DNA of 64,000 nt from Microdochium bolleyi (taxonomy: Eukaryota; Ascomycota; Sordariomycetes; Xylariales; Microdochiaceae), in the NCBI GenBank assembly GCA_001566295.1, contig KQ964245.1, forward strand, positions 253,524 through 317,523. Reading direction: 5' to 3'. This document shows, one piece after another, positions 34,809-46,855 of this stretch. Below the pieces are notes generated by a model that had not been told where the DNA came from, did not search any database, and worked only from the letters and a program-made list of their open reading frames with translations. Position 1 is the stretch's first letter, and the number at the start of each line of letters is the position of its first letter. The translations under genes were made by a program, and so were the position numbers.

Positions 34809-36978
34809 TCAGGTCGCCTCCGTCTTGACCCCATAGATGAGACCCTCCAGGCTCGTGCCCCTGCCCATCCATGCTGCTGGTATGGGGCTGGCACACGCCG
34901 GCGGCGACGTCGACGTCCCTCGCCTTACCAACTCCATGCAGGCTTCGTGCAGGGCAGCAGCCTGCCCGATCCCCTTGACCTGGTGGCAATACCGGAGCAT
35001 GCCGAGGAGGTACTCGCTCTGCGCGCTAGTTGTGAATGGTGACATGATGGCAGCTGCCATCGCCCATATGGCGAACGAAATGGCCTGTGCATCTCTGATG
35101 CCTGCCACGTCGAGAAGCTCTCGGGAGGAACTTTTACCAGTCATGGAAGACGGTAGCAACCCGCAGAGATATGGCACGCTGCCGACAATTTCGGCGACAG
35201 CTCGTTCCCCACCGGCGCTGAGCTCCTGGAACTCGTTCATCTGTCGGAGACCATGGCTGGCTGGCTCAGGGACCGACGATACGAGCAATGCCGCCTTGGT
35301 AGCAGGGTCTAGGTATGTCAAAGTCATCGCGAGCCGGAAGCCGGCATGGAGCATGCTAGAGTAGACGTATATTGGTGAATCGATGAACAACACCCAGCCG
35401 TCGACCTCGCGTACCATTCCGGCAGGGATGGGCTGAGGGGGTGCAGCTCCCATGTTGTAGAGTTCTGATATGGTCCTGTCCACTTGTGCGAACCGCGCTT
35501 TTGTATCTAAGAACTGCCTCAGCACGCCTGTGAGATACTCCAAGCCGGGGATTAAGGTATCTGTCCCTGGAGGCGGAGTAGCAGGGGTGTTGCTGTCGCA
35601 GATGCTGTCCTGCTCAGATCGGCTGTCATCTGGAGACGGGTGACTTGAGACACCACTCAGAGGGGAGCTTGATGCCGTGCTTGCACCGATAGCACTGTCC
35701 TCCATGGCCTGGTATAGCAGAGCCTTGTAGTGCATGAGCGGTCCGCTCATGACCGATGCCGGCATGTGGCTGCGAGCGCTTAAGGTCCACTTGTCGAGCC
35801 CCAAGGCATGAAGCCACTGTTTCCAGGGGTTCAGATCTCGTTCTATGCTAGACAGCGGGGTAAGGAGGACAGTTTTCATCTGACAAGGTTAGAACTGGTC
35901 GGCTGAAGTCGCGCAGGATATGCGCGGGCGGTCAGGCACTCACTATTTCGTTCCGTGTGAGAATGAACGCCATGGCACCTGTTGCAGTCGTGAATGGTCC
36001 ATTCGGCCGGTTCTTCAAGATCGTTGCAGCGCCAAGAATGTGGTTGTAATAGCCTGTGAAGTGATTCGACATAAACATCTGGAGGTGAATCAGTAAACCT
36101 GTGTGTCTTTGTGGATTTCAGAGCGGGCATGTCACAATACCTCGTAGAGGGCTAGGATCAGAATTGCGGCCAAAAGTTCGTCGTTCTGGATAGCAGAAGC
36201 TTGCCGGAGGGCCTTGTTGACTTCGACGAGAGCTTGTGAGTAGACCTTCTCTGCTCTGATCGCCAATGGCCTGGCGTTGGGCCGTCTCGAGAATGCAGCA
36301 ATACTTGTTGCCGAGATGGCCGCGGAGAGATACCGCGGTGGCTTGCCCTTTTGTACGATGGTCTCCAGCACTCCAGAGAATCCGCTGTCCAGGTAGTGGT
36401 TCGCAGCGCCCAAGTAAGCAGAGAAGAGGTACGAGATCGCGTGTTGGTTGACAGACACTGGCGGAGGTGGCAGAAGCTTGGTCGCCTCTCTGTATTGCCA
36501 CAGTCGCTCGTTGGTCGACTCAGCCTTGATCATTTTCCGTCCTCGGTCCTGGCGTGACGACTTTGTTGCGAAGGCCAGAACCCCATAGTTTGGAATCGTG
36601 TCCGAATCTTGCAGACCGTCCGATTTGCCTGGGGAGACGGAACGGTGCAGGCGATCGGGGTCGTTGTGCGAGTGGGAGTCGGGGGAGCTGGTGGATGATT
36701 CTTCTGCAGTGGACTTGTAGCGCTGGATGGTCATGGCAGTCATGTCCCTGAACTTGACCTGGGACGGGTCCTTGTACCCCAGGCAGGTGCGATTCGAGTT
36801 GTGACATTTCAGGCATGACGGCCTCGTCTCGTCGCACTGGCAAGATGTTCGCAACGCAGGTCAGCTTTGCGGGGTCGCGGCGGGCTGGACAGGTCTGTCT
36901 GGCTCTGCGGGGGCTCACCTTGATTCTTCGGTTACGGCATGTCAGGCAAGCGCCCGACGGCTTGCCCGTGTAAGGCAT
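34809..36978 (-). CDS. Zn2Cys6 fungal transcription factor
   Basis: Four exons, 36978-36919, 36836-36141, 36078-35944 and 35879-34809, give 653 residues. All three introns are phase 0. The N-terminus carries a perfect binuclear zinc cluster: Cys11, Cys14, Cys21, Cys28, Cys31 and Cys38, spaced 2-6-6-2-6. The basic RNRRIK lies between Cys14 and Cys21, and the first intron sits exactly before Cys21. Such proteins bind CGG-type sites in the nucleus. The rest is a helical regulatory region of the fungal-specific type (HYLDSGFSGVLETIVQKG, LALYEMFMSNHFTGYYNHIL) with a Ser-rich spacer. The target genes are unknown. The nearest possible partner is the convergent membrane protein, but tail-to-tail placement gives no regulatory hint. 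The basis for the start is MPYTGKPSGACLTC. Confidence 0.9.
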
Positions 36979-39792
36979 GGTAGCCACTGCGACAAGACGA
37001 ATCAATGCATCCGCCCCCTGGGAAGCACCCGTAGAACATGGAGATACATCTGCCTGTCCGTGGACGGTGGGGGGAGGAGGCAATCAGAAACAGGACATGA
37101 GGTGTGGTCGGCTGGAGAAGAAGATTGAGGGCTCGGGTCGAGTCGAGACGCTTGGCCGGGAGCGGGTAGCGCCGCTGGCGAGGACGGCGAGCAGGATGAG
37201 GTGAGGCCGGAGCATAGGTGAGCTCAAGACATTGGACAAGAGCAGGCAAGGCCAGGCAAGAGGTGAAGCAACAAAACACCGGTGAGAGTACTCTAAGTAC
37301 CTTAAGGTATCTAGTTGGGGCGGAGAGCCGGATTGTGGCCGAGGAAGAGGCTCCAAGGTCCAGAGCGAGCTGATGGCTCTCGTGGTGGGGTTGGAGGGAG
37401 TCGGCGAGTGTGTGCCGCGCAGGGTCCTTTGGCAGAGGGATCGTCAAGTTGAGCCAGGGTCATGGAGGTCTAGAGCTAGGTAGGACTTGAGGACTCATCC
37501 CATCTCCCACTGCCCGCACCGGGGCTCACCACCCGCCGCCTAGCGCCGCCACGGCTTGCGTTCTGGCGTCATGTCACACAGTGCCTGTGCTAGGAGTTGG
37601 TGTCGTGAGTGGCTACCACGAGCATTGACTAAAGCACGTCTGCTGCTCACTCGGATGCGCGTGGCTCTCGAACCTCGCTTGCACAGACTACGGACGGCTG
37701 GCCACCTAAGGTGAGGTGCTCATTGCCTAAGGCCAGGTCATCGGAATCGGCGCGGCCATGAGACGCTGTGCACTGGCAATGGCTCTCGGGCTGGCGCACC
37801 ATCGGCCATGCTGCACACCAACACCCCAGACGACAATCCGCTGATGGACGTGGCCGGGCCTCCGGCGTGTCGCAACAAGAGTGAAGAGACGGGATCTCCT
37901 GGCAGCTTCGGTCATGGGTGACAAATGCAGAGTGGCTTGTTGGCGGCGTCCATGTACGTGCTTGGCATAAATCTTGGGCGGAACTTGCCGAAAATGGGCA
38001 TTTCGCCCACGAGAGTCCAGCTGCCTCGTGGCGGATACCATTGGTGGTTCGAACGGAGGCTCCAATACTTCAAGATATGCTGCAGACTACCCCATCAAGC
38101 TGGTCGGTCTGTGGCGTGCGATCTGGGAAGGCAGGCATCACGATCTGGCATGGCATCAACGAGCCGGCACGAAGCAAAGAGTTGCCTCCAGCCATGCCCT
38201 TGCATCGCGAGTTGCGGGGACGGATCAAATGGTCCTGTGGAACGACAACAAGCAACGCACAGCCACCCGTCTCTGCAGCTCTGAGCTTTCAGCCTCGCCG
38301 CGTGGCTGAGCATCCTCAACGAGCCAAGAACGATAGACTTCTGCTGCAAAGACACCGTGACCCCTGACCTTGGGAAGTGTCAGTGTCCGGGTGCGTGACG
38401 GAGGTGGCACGGGACCCCTGCTGAGGCCAAGCGGGGGTCCCTCCCGTCACCTTCGACCACCTCGTCCTTGAACACTGCTCGCAAACATCGCCCGGTTGCC
38501 GTGTTCGTGTTCCCATCGGCAGCAGGTAGCGAGACACAGCAAAGACACCGCTCTGGCCAACAACGACTGACCGAACTCCTCGCCGACAGGTCCTGCCTGC
38601 AGCGGCGACGACCAGAGCTCCGGCCAGCCCATGCTTCGAGACCCGTGCACGGCTGAGGTGACCTCGCACCTCAGCTGACCAGCCTCGCTGGTCATGCAGG
38701 CTTCTCGCGTATATACAGTGCTGAGCGCTCGCGGCCGTTGCAGTCATTCCTCTAGGCCCCGTCGACCTGAGCTGCAGGCGGGCTTGCCGGACCACATCAT
38801 GCACGCAAGGCACCCGTCCACCTGCATGCTCCCGCCTCCGTGTGTGCTGCATCGAGCCGCCCATGGCGCAGGCCGCAGGCTTGCGGCCTATGGAAGGTTG
38901 CCGCCATCTACACCATCTACAGCAAAAGCCGACAAACGGAACGGCAATGCCCAGTGTTAACCGCATTCTCGGAACGGGCCATCAGTCCAGCTACAATAGC
39001 TCACTCGGCCTCGGCGTGCCCACGGCAGTTCGAGGGCCTCGGGTCCGAACGGCCAGCCAGATCTCCATTCTCGCTGGCACATCGGTCAACCAGACGAGGC
39101 AGTCTCCAGGCAACACACCCAGAACCCCAGCCCCTGACCCGACGGGCCATGTGCCTTGCGCCGCCGCGCCGCCAGGGCTGCTCCCGTGTCGTGGCCATAT
39201 GATGCCGACCTCGCCCCTGTGCCTGTCCTATTCATAAACACTTCCCCAGCACGAGCTGTACGACCAAGGACGTCTTGTCGGTGAAAGGTCCTGTTGCCGG
39301 ACTCTGGCTACCCACAGCCACGACGGCTGCCTTTGTCCTACAATGCCACTTGATCAGATAACGTGGATGTGTCGAGCCGTGTGGTGGTTGCCGCGTGCCA
39401 ATGACAGAGTCAGAGAGTATTGTCTTGTGATGATGTTCCTCTGTGGAAGAGCTGTTTGCTCTGATGGGATGCTGTGCAAGATGTCCATCGCTCCAACTTG
39501 GCCACCATCAAGCTCTGCTCGTATTTGACGTACTTTTGACCTTCTGTCTTATAACCCCATGGACATCACATCGCGTCATCTTGAACTTGCAACTTGCAGC
39601 TCTTTTGCGAATCGACTTGTCACCTCGTGAAACTCGAAGACGTACCCAGACACGATCCCAGATCCCCAACAAACACAGCTCGAGTGCAGCCAATACTCGT
39701 TTGCCAGAGTTGTTGTCTTAACGACACAACGCTTAGAAGCACCATACCGGAACACACAGTCCCGCAGTCCGATTGCATGCCGATCTTTCAAG
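36979..39792. other. divergent intergenic region
   Basis: 2.8 kb between the starts of the Zn2Cys6 gene and the His-rich coiled-coil gene. It contains a perfect 12-base palindrome at 37298-37309 and a related CACCTAAGGTG at 37703-37713. Open frames (for example minus 38316-38966) have poor codon bias and no family match. Confidence 0.5.
37298..37309. promoter_or_regulatory. 12-bp palindrome TACCTTAAGGTA
   Basis: A perfect inverted repeat about 320 bases upstream of the Zn2Cys6 regulator start. Related sequences recur in other intergenic stretches of this window. A dimeric factor could bind it, but no function is shown. Confidence 0.4.
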
Positions 39793-40821
39793 ATGCCCGA
39801 GTACAGGATCAACACGTCCATCGGTGGCAAACCTCAGTTTGTCCGCTCCCGTTCGTTCTCACACTCTCACCACCACCACATGCGGGATCACTTCCCGCAT
39901 CTCCACTATGGACACAGCAGCGATGACCTACCGCACCATCACCTCGTCGACCACCTCCTGCCTCACGACCACTACTACCGCGTCGAGTACCGCCGCGGCG
40001 ACCATCATCACCATCACCACCCGCGGCGGCCGGCATGTCCCACGAACTGCGCCTGCATCACGCGGGACGAGTGGGCGAACCTGCTCGAGCAGAACCGCAA
40101 CTACGCGGCCCTGACCAAGAGCCTCACCGCCGACGCGGCCAAGCTCAAGAAGAAGGCCGACGCGCTGGCGGGCGACAAGGCCGCCGCGGAGAAGGAGGCC
40201 CAGCGGCTCGCCTGCAGCAACGCCGAGCTCTCGGCCGCGCTGAAGAAGCTGCAGGACGAGAACGCCGAGCTCCGGCGGTGCCTGACCTCGCAGAAGAAGG
40301 ACGACTGCGACCTCGTCGAGAGCCTGCGGCTGCGGATCCGCAACCTCCTCGCCGAGCTCGACGGCAAGGACTCGGTCATCAAGAGCCTCGAGAGCAGGGT
40401 GTGCGCTCTGAAGAAGGAGCTCCACGACCTCAAGCACCGCTACAAGCATCGCCATAGCCACGGCCATAAACACCACCGCGGTCACGGCGGCCCATGCGGT
40501 TGCCACAGTTGCGGCCGCAAGAAGGCCGGCGGCAAGGATGACGACGGCTCCTCTTCCTCCTCCTCATCCGACAGCGACTCCGGCGGCAGGTCCAGCAGGG
40601 GCATCCTACGCAAGCGGCTCGCCGAGATGTCCGTCTCGCTGGCCCTGTGGCAGCGCAAGGCCGAGTACGCCGAGAAGCGCGCGCTGGAGCTGCAGCGCGA
40701 CTGCGACGCGGCGCGGGCCGAGGTGGCCCGGCAGACGGACCTCGCGGACCGATTTCGCAGCCGGATACGTCGCCTTGAGGATCGGCTCGGCTGTCGCGAG
40801 AGGGGTGTGTGGTTTAGCTGA
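39793..40821 (+). CDS. His-rich coiled-coil protein, unknown function
   Basis: A single open frame of 342 residues, and no recognised family. The N-terminal 80 residues are very His-rich, with runs such as SHSHHHHMRDH and GDHHHHHHPRR. A Cys patch CPTNCAC follows. A long heptad-like coiled coil runs from about 95 to 215 (Ala, Lys, Glu, Leu rich, for example AALKKLQDENAELRR). A second His/Cys patch (HSHGHKHHRGHGGPCGCHSC) lies near 220-240, then an acidic Ser run, then another coiled coil ending in RIRRLEDRLGCRERGVWFS. The His and Cys clusters could bind zinc, copper or nickel, which is inference. Just past the stop, another frame continues with coding-like composition to a stop at 41017, so the true C-terminus may be longer. 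The ATG at 39793 is the first in the frame. Confidence 0.7.
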   Translation: MPEYRINTSIGGKPQFVRSRSFSHSHHHHMRDHFPHLHYGHSSDDLPHHHLVDHLLPHDHYYRVEYRRGDHHHHHHPRRPACPTNCACITRDEWANLLEQNRNYAALTKSLTADAAKLKKKADALAGDKAAAEKEAQRLACSNAELSAALKKLQDENAELRRCLTSQKKDDCDLVESLRLRIRNLLAELDGKDSVIKSLESRVCALKKELHDLKHRYKHRHSHGHKHHRGHGGPCGCHSCGRKKAGGKDDDGSSSSSSSDSDSGGRSSRGILRKRLAEMSVSLALWQRKAEYAEKRALELQRDCDAARAEVARQTDLADRFRSRIRRLEDRLGCRERGVWFS

Positions 40822-43800
40822 AGTCGGCTGTGAGGTGTGGCGCCAGGTCAGGGAGATCAAGGCTGCTGAACATGCGGCTGCTGCCGCTACTGATACTGAG
40901 TCTGGAGGAGAAGACAGCAGCGAGGGCAGCAGCGGGGAGGAGCAGGAAGAGAGCGAAGCTGCGGGGGAAACAGGTCAGGACGACGGCGATGAAGGCGCAT
41001 CAGAAGTCCAGCAGTGACAAGCCACCGGCCGGAATTCCTTTCTCCTCGCCTCAAGCCAGTCACGAACCACCATGCCCAGTTCCGGCCAACGCATCAAAGC
41101 AACCACAAACTCACGATTCACGACCATACAGTTTACGTTACTTCGTCAAGGGCAACTCCACCGTACTTCTTCGTGCTGTGCCTCGACACGCACCCCCGTT
41201 TGCGGAGGTCATCATCTTGTTTCATTGCAGCCCCATGTTGTGGCGTGTCTTTTATTTTTCCAAAGCATGTTGTTCTCACCAGGTGCAAGTTTCACCAAAT
41301 CATGTACACAGACAGAACTCATTCCATAGAGTCATTTTTTCCCCCTTCCCTTAAATACTTATCTCCTGAGATACCCCCAAATGCAACCATAATCCTTCAT
41401 CTTTCCCTTCTGGAAAGATTCGCGTCGTTGTCAGAGTGACACTGTATGCCCAGAAGCTCGACAGTCCAGTCTCGCGAGATTAGCTCCCATCTCTCCTCTT
41501 GGGTTGTGAGTGTAGTGAGATAAAAAGACAAAAAGGTCAAGGGTGTCGCTAATATCACGCGAGCACGACCCACGCTACTCTCGGGCTATGTACATACCAC
41601 CTGCGGGCAATGAGACACTGTGGTGGCATTTGGTTTGATCTTTCTAGCCCTGTCCATGGTCACTTGGGTCGTTGAAACCCACAGAGCGTCTCTCTATTTG
41701 TTCCGCAGACGACAGATACAAGCGAGGGCCTACAAAATCGAGGACAGTTAAACGCTCAGAAATCTTTAGGTACCTGTGGCTCTCTTTCCTCGTCCCGTAG
41801 ACCTGGCTTTTTCCTTTTTCCCTTTCTTCTCCTGGAGTAGGGAGCCGAGAGCAAACACCGTGTTGATCAGGCAAGTGCTGCTGGGCTTGAAGACCTGCGA
41901 AGCTGTGGCTGGCTGTGCTCCAATGAAGGCGAATGCTCTGTTAGGCTATCACGGTGACTCAATACCGAGACTAGTATTGCTTTGGGTTACAACGTTGACT
42001 GGGTCAGCATAGTCGATCGGACCATCGCCGGGCCGGATTGCACCTGCTCAGCATGGAGAAATGCAAATGCAAAATGCTCCCACTGCGTCAACTAATGGGC
42101 GGACACGAGGGACATACATCTGCGTCTATTTGGGAGGGAGCATGGAGAGCATTCCGACTGGAGGGAATGTGTCGCGTGCAGCTTGCCCACGTCGTGACCA
42201 GAAACAGGCACGGGACCTTGCACAAGTGCACGATGCACACCCACTTGCTTCTCCGCCATTTACAGAGAACTCGGCAGGCGCATACCTTGCGCCTTGTCGA
42301 GTCAGCAGCTTCTGGCCTCACCCACGGAGCGCAGCGGGAAACACGCACCAGCGCCCACGATGCCTCTTCCAATCGGCTTCGTGACCTCGCTGCGGAGGTG
42401 TGTCAATGCCCCATTCCGCCCATGCTTAGTCCGGTGACGCCACGTGCATGATGCAGACAGCGGGATGTATGTACGGAGCATGTATGTACCCTCCTTGTAT
42501 GTACGAGTGTCCACGGGTGTGTGTTCAGGGCCCTTTAGAGGATCAAGAAACGTGTTCAGATGCAGAGCGAGATCCGGCGCAGAGTGTCATGCCGCACGGG
42601 ATCGGCAGGTCAGTCGCCTTTCGATATTGCAGCTCTACTCCGTACTTGGACCAGATTGTTGCGCAATGTGCCGACTCCCTGTCTCCGACGAGTCGCCTAC
42701 CTTGAATGTGTGCAGCTGGCCAAGAACACGCTAGACGGTCTGAAGTGTCGTGCCACAGGAGCCGGGCGAATGTTTCATTTCCAGACGACAGGTCTTCCTG
42801 GTCACAGCCTCGAAACCTCGGACGGCGCTCGAGAGCCACAAGCTTCTGGAAGATTGCTGCGACATGCGCAGAGCTGCTGGGTTCGGGTTGTGGTCAAAGG
42901 GCCGGCTGCACACCCCCCGGGCCCACAGCCATTGGGTGCGACGCCAGGGGGTTGGGCTGTGTGCGTTGATGCCCAACGGCGCCGGGGAGAGCCAGGAGAA
43001 GCGCAGGGCGAGACGCATCATAATGCATGACGGGAGTTAACTTGGCCAAGGGGTTTCAAATGCTTTTATTTCGCTCACCGGCAATCTTGTTTGACCCGGG
43101 AGGATGCCGCCATTGGAAGCGCAGCACAGCATGGATGGTGACGCCCGGGCCAGAGACCGGTACAGCCGCTGGCTTTGGCTGACGACTGTCCCATTGCCCG
43201 GAGCACCTACCTAGACGGCCCGGAGCCACCGGTATTGGCTCGTCGCTTGCCAGAAGCAGGGTGACCGTGGCCTTGCCTGGTGCTGGGTGAGACATCTTGC
43301 GCCGAGGTTGTTGTTCCGGAACCGAGAGAGCACACAAAGGCGAGCGTGAAATGGCTGCGGCACAAGAAATGAGGGAGCCGACAGCGTCTGAGATATAAAA
43401 GTCGAGAGAAGACTGCCTTGCTTACTGGTGCTCCCTGGCCGCCCGTAAGCACTTGAGCCGGACGGGCAGCGAAGGAAGGGGCGGTGCGCGATGCCATATT
43501 GACTGGGGCAGGGAGGCAGGGTGGCAGGCCGGCCACGCTAGGATGCGGATCGTGCCTTCCATAAGGTAAGGTATGGATGCCACTGACAAGCGGCGGCGGG
43601 CGGGAAGGACCGCGGGCCCCTCTGGGGTTTTTCCACTTGACTTCCCCTTCCAGCGTTGGTGGCCCATTGCTGAGCGCACCCCCTCCCCTTCCCCCTCAAC
43701 TTTCTTTCGAGCTACCCGAACTCCATGAGCACCACTTTGGGCACGACATCAGCGTCATTGAGCGGAGTGCGAAATTGCGGAACCAGATCGTCGTCAACAA

Positions 43801-45323
43801 CCCGACACTCTCTTTCTGGCGGCACGGGCCTGTTGCGACAGCCTCGGGAAACAGCACATCACCTGTCGTCGTGTCCCGCGAGGTGAGGACGGTGTTCTCA
43901 CCTCCAGTCCTTCGCATCTATTACTGGCAACAGTGTGACTCATTGCAACGTCTCGAGGCAGTGAATTGCTGCACGCTCGCCGATTCGTCGAGCTGCCCTT
44001 CCCAAACTGTCAGCGGCATGCCACCGATTGCGGGTGCCTCAAGGCTGGCCACTCCCGCGGCTTTCTGACCCTCCTTGTCGCCTGTCCTGCGTCCACAAGC
44101 AGCGAGTGATATCTTCAGAAGTCTTCTCAGCGCATGTCTGACCGACACTCCCGTCCGCGGACCACGCTTGAGGGCTGCAACGACAAGCAGGCAGCCTAGA
44201 GCAGGCAGACGATGACGATGGCGCCCTTCTCGTCAGACCCCTCCCCACAGCAAGTTCGCATTCCCGCAGCTGCGTCTGCTGCAGCAGCCTGCGTTACTCC
44301 CGCAGGATGCAGTCCTCAAGACCATACCGCCATGTTATTAAGCCGATGGATGCGCGGTCAAACGCTTGCCCCTTTCTTTGCGGTCACTTCTCGGAGACAC
44401 GTTAATGATGCTTCCAGCAGGCCATGACCATGCGCCTCTTGCTTTTGTCCTGCCACAAGATGTTGCGTACAAGGATTCCCACGTTGGGCTCCAAAGCTGT
44501 TCAATTTCGCTCGACATCGGAACGCGCTAGCTGGGCCCTGGTCGGTGTTCAAGACACACCCACGGGGAAGCTACCGACACGGCCCATGGGCAATGGGCGA
44601 CGACTCTCCGTGAATGAAACTGGCGCTCAGGACGCTTGGGTACCGTAGCCCGCACATGCGAAATAATTTTTCCATGCACTTGCTGGCAAACCCCTGTCTC
44701 CCAACGGCAGGGAGTCGTGCTGGGTGCAGGCCGGTGCCCACAAACCCTGTCGACCGCCTTCTTGCCTTATATAGCTCCTGGAGGGAGCCTGCCACACCCT
44801 CCTCACGCTGGACAGCCTTCCTCTGCCCACCGCATCACAACGACCAGATAATGTTGCCAGCAAAAACCACACAGCTTACATCCTCGCCACTGCCTACCAG
44901 ACGTCTGAAGGCAGCAGTGCCCCCCATAGTCGGACACTGCCCCACAAGACAACAATTCTCGACTTACACCTTGCCGCAAGGCTCTCACCAGCGACTGGCG
45001 CCCTCTTACTGGCCAGGCTGACTTCACAGTCGCGGCGTATAAATACATATCGCTCGACCAATCCTCTGCTCAGAGATAGTCCATTGGCCCGCAGCCTGTA
45101 CGGATCCCCATCCCTCAGCCTTACAACTCGGAGACAAGACACCTTGTCCCACCTCTCCATCTCGGCGCATCGAGATAGTTCATTCCGAGTGTAACCTCGG
45201 TGAACACAGGCGACTCACTTCTCCGAAACGACTCGTCTTCCAAACCTGCCAGGACAGCTGCTGGTCTTGGCGCCGACAACAACATTTCGAAACAACACAG
45301 CATCAACTCAAAGACACGCCAGC
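40822..45323. other. large gene-poor intergenic region
   Basis: 4.5 kb without a supportable gene. The first 200 bases may belong to the preceding gene (coding-like frame ending 41017). Three copies of GTATGTAC occur at about 42465-42505. A TATA box at 45038-45045 marks the promoter of the next gene. Remaining open frames overlap on both strands and lack codon bias. Confidence 0.5.
45038..45045 (+). promoter_or_regulatory. TATA box of the coiled-coil gene
   Basis: TATAAATA, about 280 bases upstream of the ATG at 45324, in otherwise GC-rich DNA and followed by a CA/CT-rich leader. Confidence 0.5.
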
Positions 45324-46433
45324 ATGTCTGACCGCTCTGATCGATCCGAGCGGAAGCGCGTGAACTTCTCGGACTCGCCCCCAGCCAAGGCATCTTCACG
45401 ATCCTCCGTACGCAGTCGCGACTCGGCCATCGGTTCGTCGTCAAGTGACCAGGCTAGTTCAACTGGAGGCAGACCTGATCACAGATTCACAGTCGCAGAC
45501 TACAATGAGCAGCGGTCCAATGTTCGCGCCCTCCAAGAGGCGCTTGACACTGCCAATGCTGAGGTCGAAGAGTTGAAGAAGCTCCTGGCTGGCAAGGACG
45601 AAGCTCTCAAGCAGGCTCACAAGGCCAACCGAGAGATGGAAGCTCGTCGCAATGCCCTGGACAACTTGAGTGAGACCATGGAGCAGGACAAGAAGGAGCT
45701 ACAGAACCAGCTCACAGAGCTCAAGGAGCAGAACGCCGAGCTGAAGAACGAAAATGCGGCCCAGAAGAAACAGATTGAAGACTTCAAGTATGACATTGAT
45801 GAACTACGCGACGATCGAACCGAGCTACAACAGCGACTCGACAGCCTGGCCGACCCGGTGCGAGAACCGGTCATGACGGGCGCCGGGAAGTCGGCATCGA
45901 GCAAAGCCCTCACCAGAACCGCCAGCAGAGGCAAACGCGACAGACCAGAGCCTAGGACGGAGAGGTCAGAGCACCGAGGCGAGCACCGTACCGACCGGAC
46001 AGATTATAGGAGCGACCATCGCAATGACCGGGAGCACCGGAGTGACAAGGCCGAACGATCAAGCGGAAGCCGGTCCCAGAAGGAAGAGCGCGACAAGGAC
46101 ATGAAGGAGCGCATGAAGGATCGCTTGAATCGGGACTCTCGGCCCCCTCTCGTAGACAGCCGCCGCATGAGCCGCCGCATGAGTGTCACCAACGGCAGCA
46201 GCAGCAGGCCCTACATCGAGGAGCCTCCCACCAGCCCATCGTCGAACGGCTCAGGACACTCGCCACATTACATCCTCACACACCCTGAAACAGCCAGGTC
46301 TACTGGCGGCGCATACGGAGCGACTCCACGGACCCGCGGCTCGGCCAACTCATCGGGATATACTTCGCCTGACCGCCACGAGCCTGGCTCATACGTTTTC
46401 CACCCTCTGCCAGATCAGCGCGGAAGTCGCTGA
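45324..46433 (+). CDS. coiled-coil protein with RS/RD-like charged tail
   Basis: A single exon of 369 residues, and no recognised family. The start is the ATG in CCAGCATGTCTGACC. The first 55 residues are Ser/Arg rich (MSDRSDRSERKRVNFSDSPP). A continuous coiled coil follows (about 64-176: VRALQEALDTANAEVEELKK and LQNQLTELKEQNAELKNENA). Next comes a highly charged Arg/Asp/Glu/His segment (EHRGEHRTDRTDYRSDHRND) and a Ser/Gly/Pro-rich end (YTSPDRHEPGSYVFHPLPDQ). The shape suggests a structural or scaffold protein, possibly phosphorylated on Ser-Pro sites. No enzyme motif, signal peptide or membrane segment is seen. Confidence 0.8.
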   Translation: MSDRSDRSERKRVNFSDSPPAKASSRSSVRSRDSAIGSSSSDQASSTGGRPDHRFTVADYNEQRSNVRALQEALDTANAEVEELKKLLAGKDEALKQAHKANREMEARRNALDNLSETMEQDKKELQNQLTELKEQNAELKNENAAQKKQIEDFKYDIDELRDDRTELQQRLDSLADPVREPVMTGAGKSASSKALTRTASRGKRDRPEPRTERSEHRGEHRTDRTDYRSDHRNDREHRSDKAERSSGSRSQKEERDKDMKERMKDRLNRDSRPPLVDSRRMSRRMSVTNGSSSRPYIEEPPTSPSSNGSGHSPHYILTHPETARSTGGAYGATPRTRGSANSSGYTSPDRHEPGSYVFHPLPDQRGSR

Positions 46434-46855
46434 AACAAGCTTCTCCCGCATCTTGACATTGTCAAGATGCCAGCCGCCTCACCGCCAAACAATGCTTTGT
46501 CTCAACGGTACTGTTAGTGCACGAGATACTCGACGGCTACGGTGTAGGCGGATCCCTGCAATCGGGGTCTTGGCACCGCCAGCCAGGACAACTTTGTCGA
46601 GTCAGCGCACGACAAATGGCCATGATCTGGCTCGGCTTCTCCTAACCACTCATGTCCTGGAACGTGGATGCGGCTGTCTTCACGAGCCGCTCCTCATACA
46701 ACACATCTTCTTTTCCAACTTTATCTCTTCACAGCCTCTCCCTATTCAGGGGATCTCTCGAATGTTCACCGCTTGCTGTTCCCTGCTATTTATCCTCCCG
46801 TCACCCCACGTACCCCACCTGCGCATGCTGTGCTAGCAGCAGCGGAATCTTGATC
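46434..46855. other. intergenic region
   Basis: This is the 3' flank of the coiled-coil gene and the promoter or leader of the oxidase-like gene. The frame upstream of the ATG at 46856 is open but not conserved-looking. Nothing else is seen. Confidence 0.45.

Noticed and set aside
38316..38966. 216-residue minus-strand open frame
   Set aside because: Composition is Arg/Gly/Ser mixed without pattern, overlapping frames are equally open, and there is no family match.
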